Positions 1-5,758 of a stretch of DNA of 7,074 nucleotides are shown in pieces. Positions within the stretch are counted from its first letter, which is position 1; every line of letters begins with the position of its first letter. The DNA is from Candidatus Aenigmatarchaeota archaeon. Lineage in GTDB: Archaea; Aenigmatarchaeota; Aenigmatarchaeia; QMZP01. Made by a program: the position numbers and the translations under genes. The notes below the pieces were generated by a model. That model saw only the letters and a list, made by a program, of their open reading frames with translations. It was not told the origin of the DNA and made no database searches. The DNA is taken from the NCBI GenBank assembly GCA_003663225.1, contig QMZP01000037.1, positions 1 to 7,074 of the forward strand, given 5' to 3'.

Positions 1-689
1 CGCATGCTCTGCAAGGTGTGCTTCATGCGCCTCATCTGGTCCCTGTCACGCATGCTCATGGACATTGGCACGATAATGAAAGGCACAAGGAAGCCCATGA
101 GCACGCCCCAAGCAACATGCACTCCCAGCATAAGGGACTGAAGGACCGCGACAGTTATGCACGTCGCTGGCGGAAACAGCTTGGACAGCGTGGACGCAAA
201 ATCCCGCATGCCGTGCCGTGCAAACAGCTCAACGACGACATAGAGCTGGAAGACCATGCCCAATGCTGTCAAGGCTGCTATCGCGGCTATCAGGATTGCG
301 AACTGCCATGACCCCGCAGATGTCACGACCTTTTTGGAGCCATCGTTGCCAAGGGATATCCCCATCACAACCATGGTCGCGAAGAACCATATGATGCTGG
401 TATTGGCAACAAAATGCCAGAGCGTGTCTATCCACCAGCACACCCTGTCATTTCGGACAGGTATCGAAGCGCCGATGCCCTGCCCCAGAAGCAGGCCTAC
501 CAACCCTATGATGATGGACACCAGCAGCAGGACTGTGACTTTCCATCCGAATTCTGCTAGCATCACTTTATCGACATCGATACCGACACCGAACCATTCG
601 TTGCCTTTGTAGAAGGAAAGCAGCCCCAGCGATATGAAAGCGATGGAGCCGAATATCCTCATCAGGCCAAAGGATATGTGTTTGTTCAT
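1..689 (-). CDS. Polytopic membrane protein, C-terminus cut by window edge
   Basis: The frame is open from an ATG at 689 to the left edge, giving 229 residues without a stop, so the gene continues outside. The start is fixed by a GGAAGGAG Shine-Dalgarno about 6 nt upstream, and it lies only 14 nt after the stop of the preceding membrane gene, indicating one transcript. Hydrophobic stretches near residues 6-27, 50-75, 92-113, 127-155 and 175-210 suggest at least five membrane helices, followed by a basic, Met-rich segment (about 213-225) that is probably cytoplasmic. A Trp/His-rich patch lies at about residues 85-92 (CWWIDTLWH). I recognise no family or catalytic motif. The gene closes a cluster of small membrane-protein genes and may share a complex with them; that is inference. 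Confidence 0.8.
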   Translation of the reverse strand, partial: MNKHISFGLMRIFGSIAFISLGLLSFYKGNEWFGVGIDVDKVMLAEFGWKVTVLLLVSIIIGLVGLLLGQGIGASIPVRNDRVCWWIDTLWHFVANTSIIWFFATMVVMGISLGNDGSKKVVTSAGSWQFAILIAAIAALTALGMVFQLYVVVELFARHGMRDFASTLSKLFPPATCITVAVLQSLMLGVHVAWGVLMGFLVPFIIVPMSMSMRDRDQMRRMKHTLQSM

Positions 690-703
690 GCCATGCTCCT
701 TCC

Positions 704-1219
704 TTAGCGGGTTGCTATCCGGGTTATTATCGATTTCGAGATTGGCAGCACGCACACCGTCAGCAGACCTGTGGATACGGTGCCTATGATGTCGCGCATT
801 GTACCCTCCCTCAGGACCGTCCTGGCAGGCAGGTCTATGCTCGGTATGTAGAAATGCGAGAGCAGGAAGCCGCCAGCCAGGCCTATGATAAAGGCAACAG
901 GAACAGTATGCATCTCCGCCACTGTCTTCGGCCCCGGGCCGCCGCTGAATGAAGGCGCTGGTATGCCATGCAGGTAATCAGGCCTTGTCACGAACCACAG
1001 GAATACGAGCACGCCAGCGGCTCCGCCGGCCAGCGTCCACGCCAGGAACCCGGTAAAGGCCAGGTTCGAATACTGCATGAAGACATCCCTGTCCTCCTGC
1101 GACATGTCCTTGGAGACGGGACCTGTGTACTCGAAGCTCCCCATGCAGGTCACAAAGCCCGCACAGGACCAGACCGCAGCTCCTATTAGAATGAAAACTA
1201 TTATGGGTGTTGCTTTCAT
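704..1219 (-). CDS. Four-helix membrane protein, unknown family
   Basis: A 171-residue protein beginning MKATPIIVFI. An in-frame ATG ten codons upstream (1249) is less likely, because AAAGGAG sits about 8 nt before the ATG at 1219 and the extra residues are polar. Hydrophobic segments lie near residues 4-26, 47-74, 104-124 and 147-165. The first carries two Cys (WSCAGFVTC). The loop after it is acidic (SKDMSQEDRD), and the loop between helices 2 and 3 is rich in Pro and Gly (PAPSFSGGPGP). The small first helix could instead be a signal anchor. No known family is recognised. It lies 42 nt after a 44-aa ORF and 14 nt before the next membrane gene, so it is probably part of one operon. Confidence 0.82.
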   Translation of the reverse strand: MKATPIIVFILIGAAVWSCAGFVTCMGSFEYTGPVSKDMSQEDRDVFMQYSNLAFTGFLAWTLAGGAAGVLVFLWFVTRPDYLHGIPAPSFSGGPGPKTVAEMHTVPVAFIIGLAGGFLLSHFYIPSIDLPARTVLREGTMRDIIGTVSTGLLTVCVLPISKSIITRIATR

Positions 1220-1261
1220 CGGGTTTTCTCCTTTCTCTTGCATCAGCAAGCTATCGGGTTA

Positions 1262-1396
1262 TCAGGTTGGTACGCATCGAGACCGCGTATTCGGGGCCCT
1301 ATGTTCGTCTTCCTTGCGCAGCATTGAAGCCATGTATATGCTAATATTCTCGCCACCGACCAAGTACAGGACGAGCCTGCGGTACCGGTATTCCAT
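1262..1396 (-). CDS. 44-aa basic peptide in the membrane-protein cluster
   Basis: A short ORF encoding 44 residues (MEYRYRRLVLYLVGGENISI...). Support is a strong GGAGG Shine-Dalgarno 7 nt upstream and its position between two co-directional membrane genes (27 nt after one stop, 42 nt before the next start). The N-terminus is rich in Arg and Tyr, the middle is moderately hydrophobic, and the tail is charged with one Cys near the end. No domain or clear transmembrane helix is seen. A longer frame over the same bases (1243-1530) has a less protein-like composition, rich in Ser, Cys, Trp and Thr, so I prefer this one. Function unknown; it could be a small subunit or regulator of the membrane proteins. 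Confidence 0.5.
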   Translation of the reverse strand: MEYRYRRLVLYLVGGENISIYMASMLRKEDEHRAPNTRSRCVPT

Positions 1397-1423
1397 GTCA
1401 AATCCTCCATGATTGTCGCTGTG

Positions 1424-1720
1424 TCACCACAGCATGAACAAGGGGCCGTGGAAATATCCGCCTTCTTTGGTTGTGCCCAGATTCTGGCCGGTGCGGATGT
1501 CATAGCAGATGATGATGCCGGCGAGCTCATGGATGAAGAACATGAGCCATACCAGCACAGCGGGTATCAGTATGGCAATGAGGAATCCCGCATTACCAGA
1601 CGTCCTGAACCCAATAGAGCCCAGGAGCAGTGAAAGCGCTATCACGCCTATCAGGGCATAGATGAGCTTGTCGAAAGACTCATTGGCTGCATAGAGTATG
1701 TTATTGAAACGCCTATTCAT
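1424..1720 (-). CDS. 98-aa two-helix membrane protein, first gene of cluster
   Basis: A 98-residue protein with an amphipathic, charged N-terminus (MNRRFNNILYAANESFDKL) and two hydrophobic helices at about residues 18-37 and 44-74, ending in a short Gly/aromatic tail. The start is supported by AAAGGAG about 8 nt upstream of the ATG. The second helix runs into HELAGIIICYD; this resembles but does not match the HExxH metalloprotease motif, so no enzyme activity is claimed. The gene is the first SD-led gene after a leader of roughly 180 nt containing inverted repeats, and is followed within 27 nt by the 44-aa ORF. No family recognised. Confidence 0.75.
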   Translation of the reverse strand: MNRRFNNILYAANESFDKLIYALIGVIALSLLLGSIGFRTSGNAGFLIAILIPAVLVWLMFFIHELAGIIICYDIRTGQNLGTTKEGGYFHGPLFMLW

Positions 1721-1730
1721 GGTTTGTCTC
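1714..1730 (-). promoter_or_regulatory. Shine-Dalgarno before the first cluster gene
   Basis: On the minus strand AAAGGAG lies about 8 nt before the ATG at 1720. The three downstream genes have comparable SDs (GGAGG before 1396, AAAGGAG before 1219, GGAAGGAG before 689). Most other genes in the window look leaderless or lack an SD, so this cluster is translated differently. Confidence 0.65.
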
Positions 1731-1755
1731 CTTTCGGGGTATGACTGAAGAAATC

Positions 1756-1798
1756 ACCGTGCGGTTCCTGCTTTGCCTGTCTCGGGTGCCCGCACGGT
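1756..1798. repeat. Inverted repeat, 9-bp perfect arms, in the leader of the membrane cluster
   Basis: ACCGTGCGG at 1756-1764 is the exact reverse complement of CCGCACGGT at 1790-1798, with 25 bases between. In the minus-strand transcript this would form a GC-rich stem about 35 nt before the first start codon. It could act on translation, RNA stability or transcription, or be a protein-binding site; the sequence does not say which. Confidence 0.6.
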
Positions 1799-1834
1799 TC
1801 CGTTTAACAGTTATCCTATGAACCTCATGGTACG

Positions 1835-1857
1835 GGATGCCTCCTAGGAGAGCATCC
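1835..1857. repeat. Hairpin or nested palindrome in the leader
   Basis: GGATGC (1835-1840) and GCATCC (1852-1857) pair across CTCCTAGGAG (1841-1850), itself a perfect 10-bp palindrome. In the minus-strand RNA the palindrome contains AGGAGG, a Shine-Dalgarno-like core, so folding would hide it. A tiny reading frame of five codons (MRFIG) begins 11 nt after it. Regulatory meaning is inferred. Confidence 0.5.
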
Positions 1858-1892
1858 GGCCCTTATGGGATTGTTTTTTGTTGAGCATGAAC

Positions 1893-1906
1893 TGGATAGC
1901 TATCCA
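1893..1906. promoter_or_regulatory. 14-bp perfect palindrome at the predicted transcription start; operator candidate
   Basis: TGGATAGCTATCCA is a perfect palindrome. Its centre is about 24 bp downstream, on the minus strand, of a TATA-like CTTATATG (1920-1927), where an archaeal transcript would begin. A dimeric repressor bound here would block initiation of the membrane-protein cluster. No such regulator is identified in the window. Confidence 0.45.
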
Positions 1907-1916
1907 ATACATGTAA

Positions 1917-2087
1917 CTACATATAAGTAAGTTTTTTAAGCGCGTTTCGCACCTCGGGTGCCATGCCGAGGCATTCCATGCAAACCGCGCGCATCTCGTC
2001 CGGCTCCAGCGGCTTCTCCATGGTGCGGATGCCCATGCCTGAAAGGACCTCTGTGTAATGCCCCACCCTGCCGGGTATAGTAAGCAT
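1917..2087 (-). CDS. 56-aa hypothetical protein with a CxxC pair
   Basis: A small protein (MLTIPGRVGHYTEVLSGMGI...) with 56 residues. The ATG at 2087 is preferred over an in-frame GTG at 2117, because a TATA-like GTTAAAAA (2108-2115) is centred about 25 bp upstream, which would give a leaderless message. Codons in the body favour G or C at the third position, and the composition is protein-like. Cys36 and Cys39 form a CMEC motif; two such chains could share a metal, but a single pair proves nothing. The C-terminus is short and basic (RNALKKL). It diverges from the 115-aa cysteine-rich gene and precedes the membrane cluster in the same direction. I recognise no family; a small regulator is possible but unsupported. 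Confidence 0.5.
   Translation of the reverse strand: MLTIPGRVGHYTEVLSGMGIRTMEKPLEPDEMRAVCMECLGMAPEVRNALKKLTYM
1920..1927 (-). promoter_or_regulatory. TATA-like box for the membrane cluster
   Basis: The minus strand reads CTTATATG, with expected transcription start near 1898 and a leader of about 178 nt to the ATG at 1720. The box overlaps the last codons of the 56-aa gene. An alternative is that the cluster is transcribed by read-through from that gene's promoter. Confidence 0.4.
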
Positions 2088-2097
2088 TGCGCAGAAA

Positions 2098-2115
2098 GTT
2101 AAAACCCTTTTTAAC
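2098..2115. promoter_or_regulatory. Inverted-repeat bidirectional promoter
   Basis: GTTAAAA (2098-2104) and TTTTAAC (2109-2115) are reverse complements separated by four bases. Each arm reads as a TATA-like box in one direction. From the right arm, the minus-strand start is expected at the ATG of the 56-aa gene (2087) and the plus-strand start near 2137, just before the ATG at 2142. One AT-rich palindrome could therefore serve both divergent genes. Confidence 0.5.
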
Positions 2116-2141
2116 ACGGGAACGGAATATTAAATGGAAGC

Positions 2142-2489
2142 ATGAACATAAGCATAGTCATCGTGGTATCAGGCCTCGTGGTCCTTACGGTGGCGCTGGT
2201 CCTGTTCTCCATGTTCGGGGCGGGCATGGCGCACATGAGGACCATAGCAGAGGCCGCAAACACATGCAAGGAGGAAGGCAGGGTCACGTGCGATACCGTG
2301 AACATGCTCCCATTGACATGGTTCACCCCGGGCATAAAGACAGAGCAGACCGGAAGCAACCCCCAGAGCTGCGCGGATGTCACCGGATGCGAGACGTGCA
2401 GCTGCGCGAAGTGCGTCGGAGGGCAGTGCGTTCCTGATTTCGAGCCCGTGAGCCCCATACCTGGCTTTGATGAAGAGCTCTGGAAGTAG
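2142..2489 (+). CDS. Small membrane-anchored protein with eight cysteines
   Basis: A 115-residue protein with a long N-terminal hydrophobic segment (about residues 3-30) and a soluble domain carrying Cys at 42, 50, 77, 83, 86, 88, 91 and 96. The last six are packed within 20 residues (CETCSCAKC core), typical of disulfide-bonded or metal-binding knots. An even count with an N-terminal anchor suggests an extracytoplasmic, disulfide-stabilised domain; a metal site is the alternative. There is no lipobox at the end of the hydrophobic run. The start at 2142 is chosen because the upstream ATG (2134) meets a stop at once. The leader is very short and has only a weak GGAAG before the start. The tail is acidic (FDEELWK). 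No family recognised. Confidence 0.72.
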   Translation: MNISIVIVVSGLVVLTVALVLFSMFGAGMAHMRTIAEAANTCKEEGRVTCDTVNMLPLTWFTPGIKTEQTGSNPQSCADVTGCETCSCAKCVGGQCVPDFEPVSPIPGFDEELWK

Positions 2490-2500
2490 CGGGGCGATAG

Positions 2501-2507
2501 CTTTTTA
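2501..2507 (+). terminator. Possible short oligo-T terminator
   Basis: A run of five T (2502-2506) lies 13 nt after the stop of the cysteine-rich gene. Archaeal RNA polymerase can stop at T-runs without a hairpin, but five T is weak, and this run lies next to the TATA box of the following gene. Confidence 0.3.
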
Positions 2508-2513
2508 GTGTGC

Positions 2514-2521
2514 TTTATAAA
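2514..2521 (+). promoter_or_regulatory. TATA box for the tRNA-splicing endonuclease
   Basis: TTTATAAA, a near-ideal archaeal TATA, is centred about 25 bp before position 2543 and 34 bp before the ATG at 2552. The message therefore has either no leader (GTG 2543) or about 9 nt (ATG 2552). Confidence 0.7.
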
Positions 2522-2551
2522 GTATAAACGGTAAAGCAGAGCGTGGTATGC

Positions 2552-3739
2552 ATGACAGAGCTGAATTTCGACCCGAAGAAGGGCATATGGTGCGAGGACG
2601 AAGAAGGGCTTGAGAAGCTCGAGAAAAACCACTTCGGGGAGAAGGAGAAGAACAGGATATGGCTTGATATAGAGGAGGCGCTGTTCCTCATGAATTTCCA
2701 GAACGCTGTATGCAAGGGCTCCACGGGCAAGGAGATTGGATTTAATGAGCTGGCTTCCCATTATGCTGACAAGGAGCCAAGGCTCTTCATAAGGTATAAC
2801 GCCTACAGGGACTGGAGGGACCGCGGCCTGGTCGCGAGGAGGATGAAAGGGATAAAGAAGGGGCAGGGCAAGAAGGGCTGGAAGAGGTATCCTGCCAAGG
2901 ACATGAAGCTGAAGAGGCTCAAGGCAAAGGCTGTCTGGTACCCTGATTCACTGTTCTCGGTGATAGAGGACAAGAAGACGGGGAAAAACCTGTTCGATGA
3001 CCACTGGATAGGCCAGCTGGGCATATACAAGCAGAACAGGGGAGACCTGCTGAAGCTCAACTTCATAGAGACCATATTCCTGTCAAAGCATGCCGGTCTT
3101 GATGTGACTGATTCCGTCACAGGGAAGAACATGAAGCCTGAAGACATACTCAAGTTCGTAGTGGGCAAGAGGGAGTACGCGAAACAGCTGTATGAAATAT
3201 ATGAAGACTGGAGGCTCAAGGGTTACGTGGTCAAGACTGGCTTCAAGTTCGGATCACATTTCAGGATATACTTCCCGGGGGCGAACCCAACCAAGAGCGA
3301 CAAATGGGTGCACTCAAAGCACGTACTCCACGTTTTCCCCAAGGACCAGAAGCTCCTCATATCAGAGTGGTCCAGGGCAGTCAGGGTGGCACACGGCGTC
3401 AAGAAGACGTTCCTCCTCGGCATACCCGAGATGAAGAAGCCTGACTACATAGACTACCCTGTCGACTTCCTGGCTTACAGGAGGAAGAAAGAAGGGACGA
3501 ACTGGGTAAGGGAGACCCCGGAGGACCGCCCGAGGTACCTGCTGGTAGCAGTGTCAGAGGACGAGCACATAGGCGGGATAGAGTTGGCATCACTGCTTAG
3601 GATGGCACAGACGCTGGGCCTGGAACTGCTGCTGTCCATAAGCGACAGGGAGACAGCAATAACGTATTATGTCCTGAAAAGGGTGGTGCTGCCCGGCTCT
3701 GGTTACGAGTATTACGAGATAGAGTGGATGAAGCCCTAG
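2552..3739 (+). CDS. endA: tRNA-splicing endonuclease, three-unit (epsilon2-like) type
   Basis: This enzyme cuts tRNA precursors at the bulge-helix-bulge to release introns. The ATG at 2552 gives 395 residues; a GTG at 2543 would add three. The layout suggests an N-terminal unit without active site (about 35-100, with RLFIRYNAYRDWRDRGLVARR), a catalytic unit (about 148-293), and a C-terminal beta-type unit (about 298-395). The catalytic unit carries the hallmark DWRLKGYVVKTGFKFGSHFRIY, then HSKHVLHVF and AHGVKKTFLL. The expected Tyr-His-Lys triad maps to Tyr240, His254 and Lys285. The acidic SEDEHIG loop (335-341) would fit the dimer contact known in the family. One-unit enzymes are near 180 residues and fused two-unit ones near 300, so this length matches the three-unit class described from ARMAN archaea, which has broad substrate range. 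Family identity is certain; the unit class is inferred. Confidence 0.93.
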   Translation: MTELNFDPKKGIWCEDEEGLEKLEKNHFGEKEKNRIWLDIEEALFLMNFQNAVCKGSTGKEIGFNELASHYADKEPRLFIRYNAYRDWRDRGLVARRMKGIKKGQGKKGWKRYPAKDMKLKRLKAKAVWYPDSLFSVIEDKKTGKNLFDDHWIGQLGIYKQNRGDLLKLNFIETIFLSKHAGLDVTDSVTGKNMKPEDILKFVVGKREYAKQLYEIYEDWRLKGYVVKTGFKFGSHFRIYFPGANPTKSDKWVHSKHVLHVFPKDQKLLISEWSRAVRVAHGVKKTFLLGIPEMKKPDYIDYPVDFLAYRRKKEGTNWVRETPEDRPRYLLVAVSEDEHIGGIELASLLRMAQTLGLELLLSISDRETAITYYVLKRVVLPGSGYEYYEIEWMKP

Positions 3740-4722
3740 AACTTCCCCTGGTGGTTTGAGTTTAGGCTCTTTGATCCGTAGACCCTTTCTACGGCGCCCT
3801 TGACAGGATAAAGCGTCACTATAGCCATTGGCTTCGACCTGTCTATCGGCCCCCAGTTGGAATAGACCTGCATCATTAGGTTCCCTTCATATCCGGGGTC
3901 AACCAGCCCGGCAAAGCAAGAGTGCATGAGGCTCTGGTTGTGCCAGAGATGCTGGCACATGGTGCCTTCGACTATGCCCGCCACCTTCTCTGTGAACCTG
4001 AAGCGCTCCCTGCTCCTGACGAGATAGGCTCTGCCGGGAGGCAGCACGTCATCATCAACGCGGTCGAAGCACCCATCGACATCGACACCGCTGCCCGGCG
4101 ACAGCGTCACCCCGTCCTTAGGGGCGTAGACATCTCCGGCAAACATGACCATGCTCCCGCACATGCCGCACCTCATAGTCTCTTCTGACACATCAAGATA
4201 GCCGCCGGATACCGCCTCGTCCGGGCTTATGGGCCCGTCACCGTCCATGTCGAACATGACTACCTGGCATATCCTGTCCCCACGCAGGAGCTTTGTCCCT
4301 GCGTGCGGCCGGAACGCATACCTCACGTGCTCTGGCATCCGGGACCTTCTCATCATGCTGTAATCGCTTCCGGAAAAACCGAACCCTGCCCCCTCGACTA
4401 ACGCCCGTCCCATCCTGCTCCTCTGGACCGCTATCCCCGAGATGCCTTCGGGCATCCTTAGGCGCTCAATGGTCTCGAGCAGGCGGTAATCGCCCGGCGC
4501 TATGACCATATCATCGCCGAACTCCACCTCATCAATGTAATCGTCCTCTTTGAACGGCTCTTGCAGTCGTATGCAATCCAGCCCGGGCTTCTGGGCGTAC
4601 GCCTTGCCCAGCCTGAGGTCGACACTTACCGGCTGTATGGAGCCGTCTTCGGGCAGCGGGTCTATCACAAGGTCGCCCGAATCTAGAAGCCTCCTTATCT
4701 CAGAGTCCGCCAGCACCCGCAT
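3736..4722 (-). CDS. Two-domain dCTP deaminase/dUTPase-like protein
   Basis: The protein has 328 residues with two tandem domains of the dUTPase/Dcd fold. Domain 1 (about 4-160) has the N-terminal Dcd signature (ADSEIRRLLDSGDLVIDP, then QPVSVDLRLG at 30-39), the IAPGDY strand, a GRSS-like QRSRMGRALV and GDRICQVVMF. Domain 2 (about 205-328) has LPPGRAYLV, VDPGYEG (274-280) and a C-terminal ERVYGSK tail like the Dcd lid. Single-domain Dcd is near 200 residues; the tandem layout resembles the longer two-domain family (PF06559). The family makes dUTP or dUMP from dCTP for thymidylate synthesis. The glutamate of the DPGxxG-x4-E motif reads Gln285 here, and the domain 1 equivalent is also not Glu, so deamination is doubtful. 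CxxC at 185-188 lies between the domains. No SD is seen; a TATA box gives a leader of about 17 nt. Confidence 0.78.
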   Translation of the reverse strand: MRVLADSEIRRLLDSGDLVIDPLPEDGSIQPVSVDLRLGKAYAQKPGLDCIRLQEPFKEDDYIDEVEFGDDMVIAPGDYRLLETIERLRMPEGISGIAVQRSRMGRALVEGAGFGFSGSDYSMMRRSRMPEHVRYAFRPHAGTKLLRGDRICQVVMFDMDGDGPISPDEAVSGGYLDVSEETMRCGMCGSMVMFAGDVYAPKDGVTLSPGSGVDVDGCFDRVDDDVLPPGRAYLVRSRERFRFTEKVAGIVEGTMCQHLWHNQSLMHSCFAGLVDPGYEGNLMMQVYSNWGPIDRSKPMAIVTLYPVKGAVERVYGSKSLNSNHQGKF

Positions 4723-4760
4723 GAGTGAGAATTGAATGGAAAAAATAAAAACACCGGCTC

Positions 4761-4768
4761 TTTATAAG
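4761..4768 (-). promoter_or_regulatory. TATA box for the Dcd-like gene
   Basis: The minus strand reads GGAAACTTATAAA, a purine-rich BRE-like stretch followed by CTTATAAA. The expected start is near 4740, leaving a short leader without a Shine-Dalgarno before the ATG at 4722. Confidence 0.65.
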
Positions 4769-4846
4769 TTTCCATACAGTTAGGGCATATACTTAAGGCC
4801 ATGCTTTTGCGTGGCATACTCATACTTCGAGTACGGCAAGCTGGAG

Positions 4847-5737
4847 TCAGCCCAAGAGCCATCCCATAACGCTGTCTTCTAACAACTGGGGCAGCGTGGT
4901 GTTAGTGACATGGTAATAGCCGTGGAATTTGCCTTCAACGAGTATGAACTTCTTTGGGGGCTTCGCGAATCCATATGTCCTTTTTGCTACTTCAGGGCTT
5001 ATCACCCAGTCCCCGGTTCCGTGTATCATTAGTATCTTCCTAGGGCTGATTTCCCCTATATATGAATCAGGGTCTATATAGGCAAGGAAGTCCGTCATGT
5101 TCTGATAAGGCGTCTCCGGGAGACCATAACCTGAAGTGCTTATCAGCAGCAGCCCCTTGACGCCCCTTTCTATGGCACCAGCTATTATTGCCTGCCTGCC
5201 GCCCATGCTCTCCCCCTCAAGATATACGCCTTTTGTCTCGGGCCTGGAGAGCAGCAGGTCATACGCTGCCAGTGCATCATATACCATCATGCTCTGGGTG
5301 GTCTCCCTGCCTGCTGCCCATGTGGCGAAATTTTCCTTAAGGCTCGGCACAGAGCCTCCTGTCTCGCCTATGCCGCGCTGGTCTATGGCAAGCGTGATGA
5401 ATCCCATGCTGTTAAGCTTGTTGCCCAGCCATTTCTGCTCGCTCTCCTTCGTTATGCTGTCAGCCGGCAGAAGCACGAAGGCATCACACGGTCTGTCCTC
5501 TTTGCAGGAGTGCGGCACGGATAGCAGCCCGTATATCGTGGCTCCCCTGCTCTGGTATGCCACCTTATAGACTTCAGCATATTCTGTAGTGTTGAAATCA
5601 TCGATTGTATAATACGGGTCGGGCCTGCTGGCATAATCCGCCCCAGGGACAGGATATATGCTGTTCTGCAGGCAACCGCTCGCTGCCAGCACCATGATGA
5701 GGGCGGCTAGGACAGTCTTTTCGTTCATATTAATCAT
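4847..5737 (-). CDS. Alpha/beta-hydrolase lipoprotein
   Basis: This is a 296-residue serine hydrolase anchored outside the membrane. An N-terminal hydrophobic stretch ends in the lipobox AASGC (Cys22). The fold shows AIDQRG (117-122), the nucleophile elbow GESMGG with Ser177, HGTGDW with Asp243 and GKFHGYYH with His272, a complete catalytic triad. This arrangement is typical of esterase or prolyl-oligopeptidase-like hydrolases; the substrate cannot be read from sequence. Three N-glycosylation sequons (FNTT, QNMT, TNTT) fit an extracellular place. The start is uncertain between 5737 and an ATG three codons later (5728), as neither has an SD. It follows a DUF3887-like lipoprotein gene by 21 nt with no promoter seen between, so the two are probably co-transcribed and may act together. 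Confidence 0.88.
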   Translation of the reverse strand: MINMNEKTVLAALIMVLAASGCLQNSIYPVPGADYASRPDPYYTIDDFNTTEYAEVYKVAYQSRGATIYGLLSVPHSCKEDRPCDAFVLLPADSITKESEQKWLGNKLNSMGFITLAIDQRGIGETGGSVPSLKENFATWAAGRETTQSMMVYDALAAYDLLLSRPETKGVYLEGESMGGRQAIIAGAIERGVKGLLLISTSGYGLPETPYQNMTDFLAYIDPDSYIGEISPRKILMIHGTGDWVISPEVAKRTYGFAKPPKKFILVEGKFHGYYHVTNTTLPQLLEDSVMGWLLG

Positions 5738-5758
5738 TGAAACAGCCCAATAAAAGAA

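Noticed and set aside
256..612. Plus-strand frame of 118 aa (and another at 18-311)
   Set aside because: Both are antisense to a hydrophobic minus-strand gene with a strong SD that stays open over the whole stretch; their composition (His, Met, Pro, Ser) is shadow-like.
1243..1530. Minus-strand 95-aa frame
   Set aside because: Overlaps the better-supported 98-aa gene and the SD-led 44-aa ORF; no SD and an unusual Ser/Cys/Trp content.
1741..1821. Plus-strand 26-aa frame in the leader (MTEEITVRFLLC...)
   Set aside because: No SD or promoter; it lies across the inverted repeat, which explains the sequence better.
2111..2761. Minus-strand 216-aa frame across the Cys-rich and endonuclease genes
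   Set aside because: It is antisense to two well-supported genes, spans their promoter, and has no domain.
4798..4815. Hairpin GCCATGC-TTTT-GCGTGGC as a terminator
   Set aside because: The stem needs a G-U pair on the plus strand and has a mismatch on the minus strand, where the operon ends; no T-run follows.
4695..4823. Minus-strand 42-aa frame with CPNC and CGC motifs
   Set aside because: It runs through the TATA box and start of the Dcd-like gene and has no SD; the Cys are probably chance.
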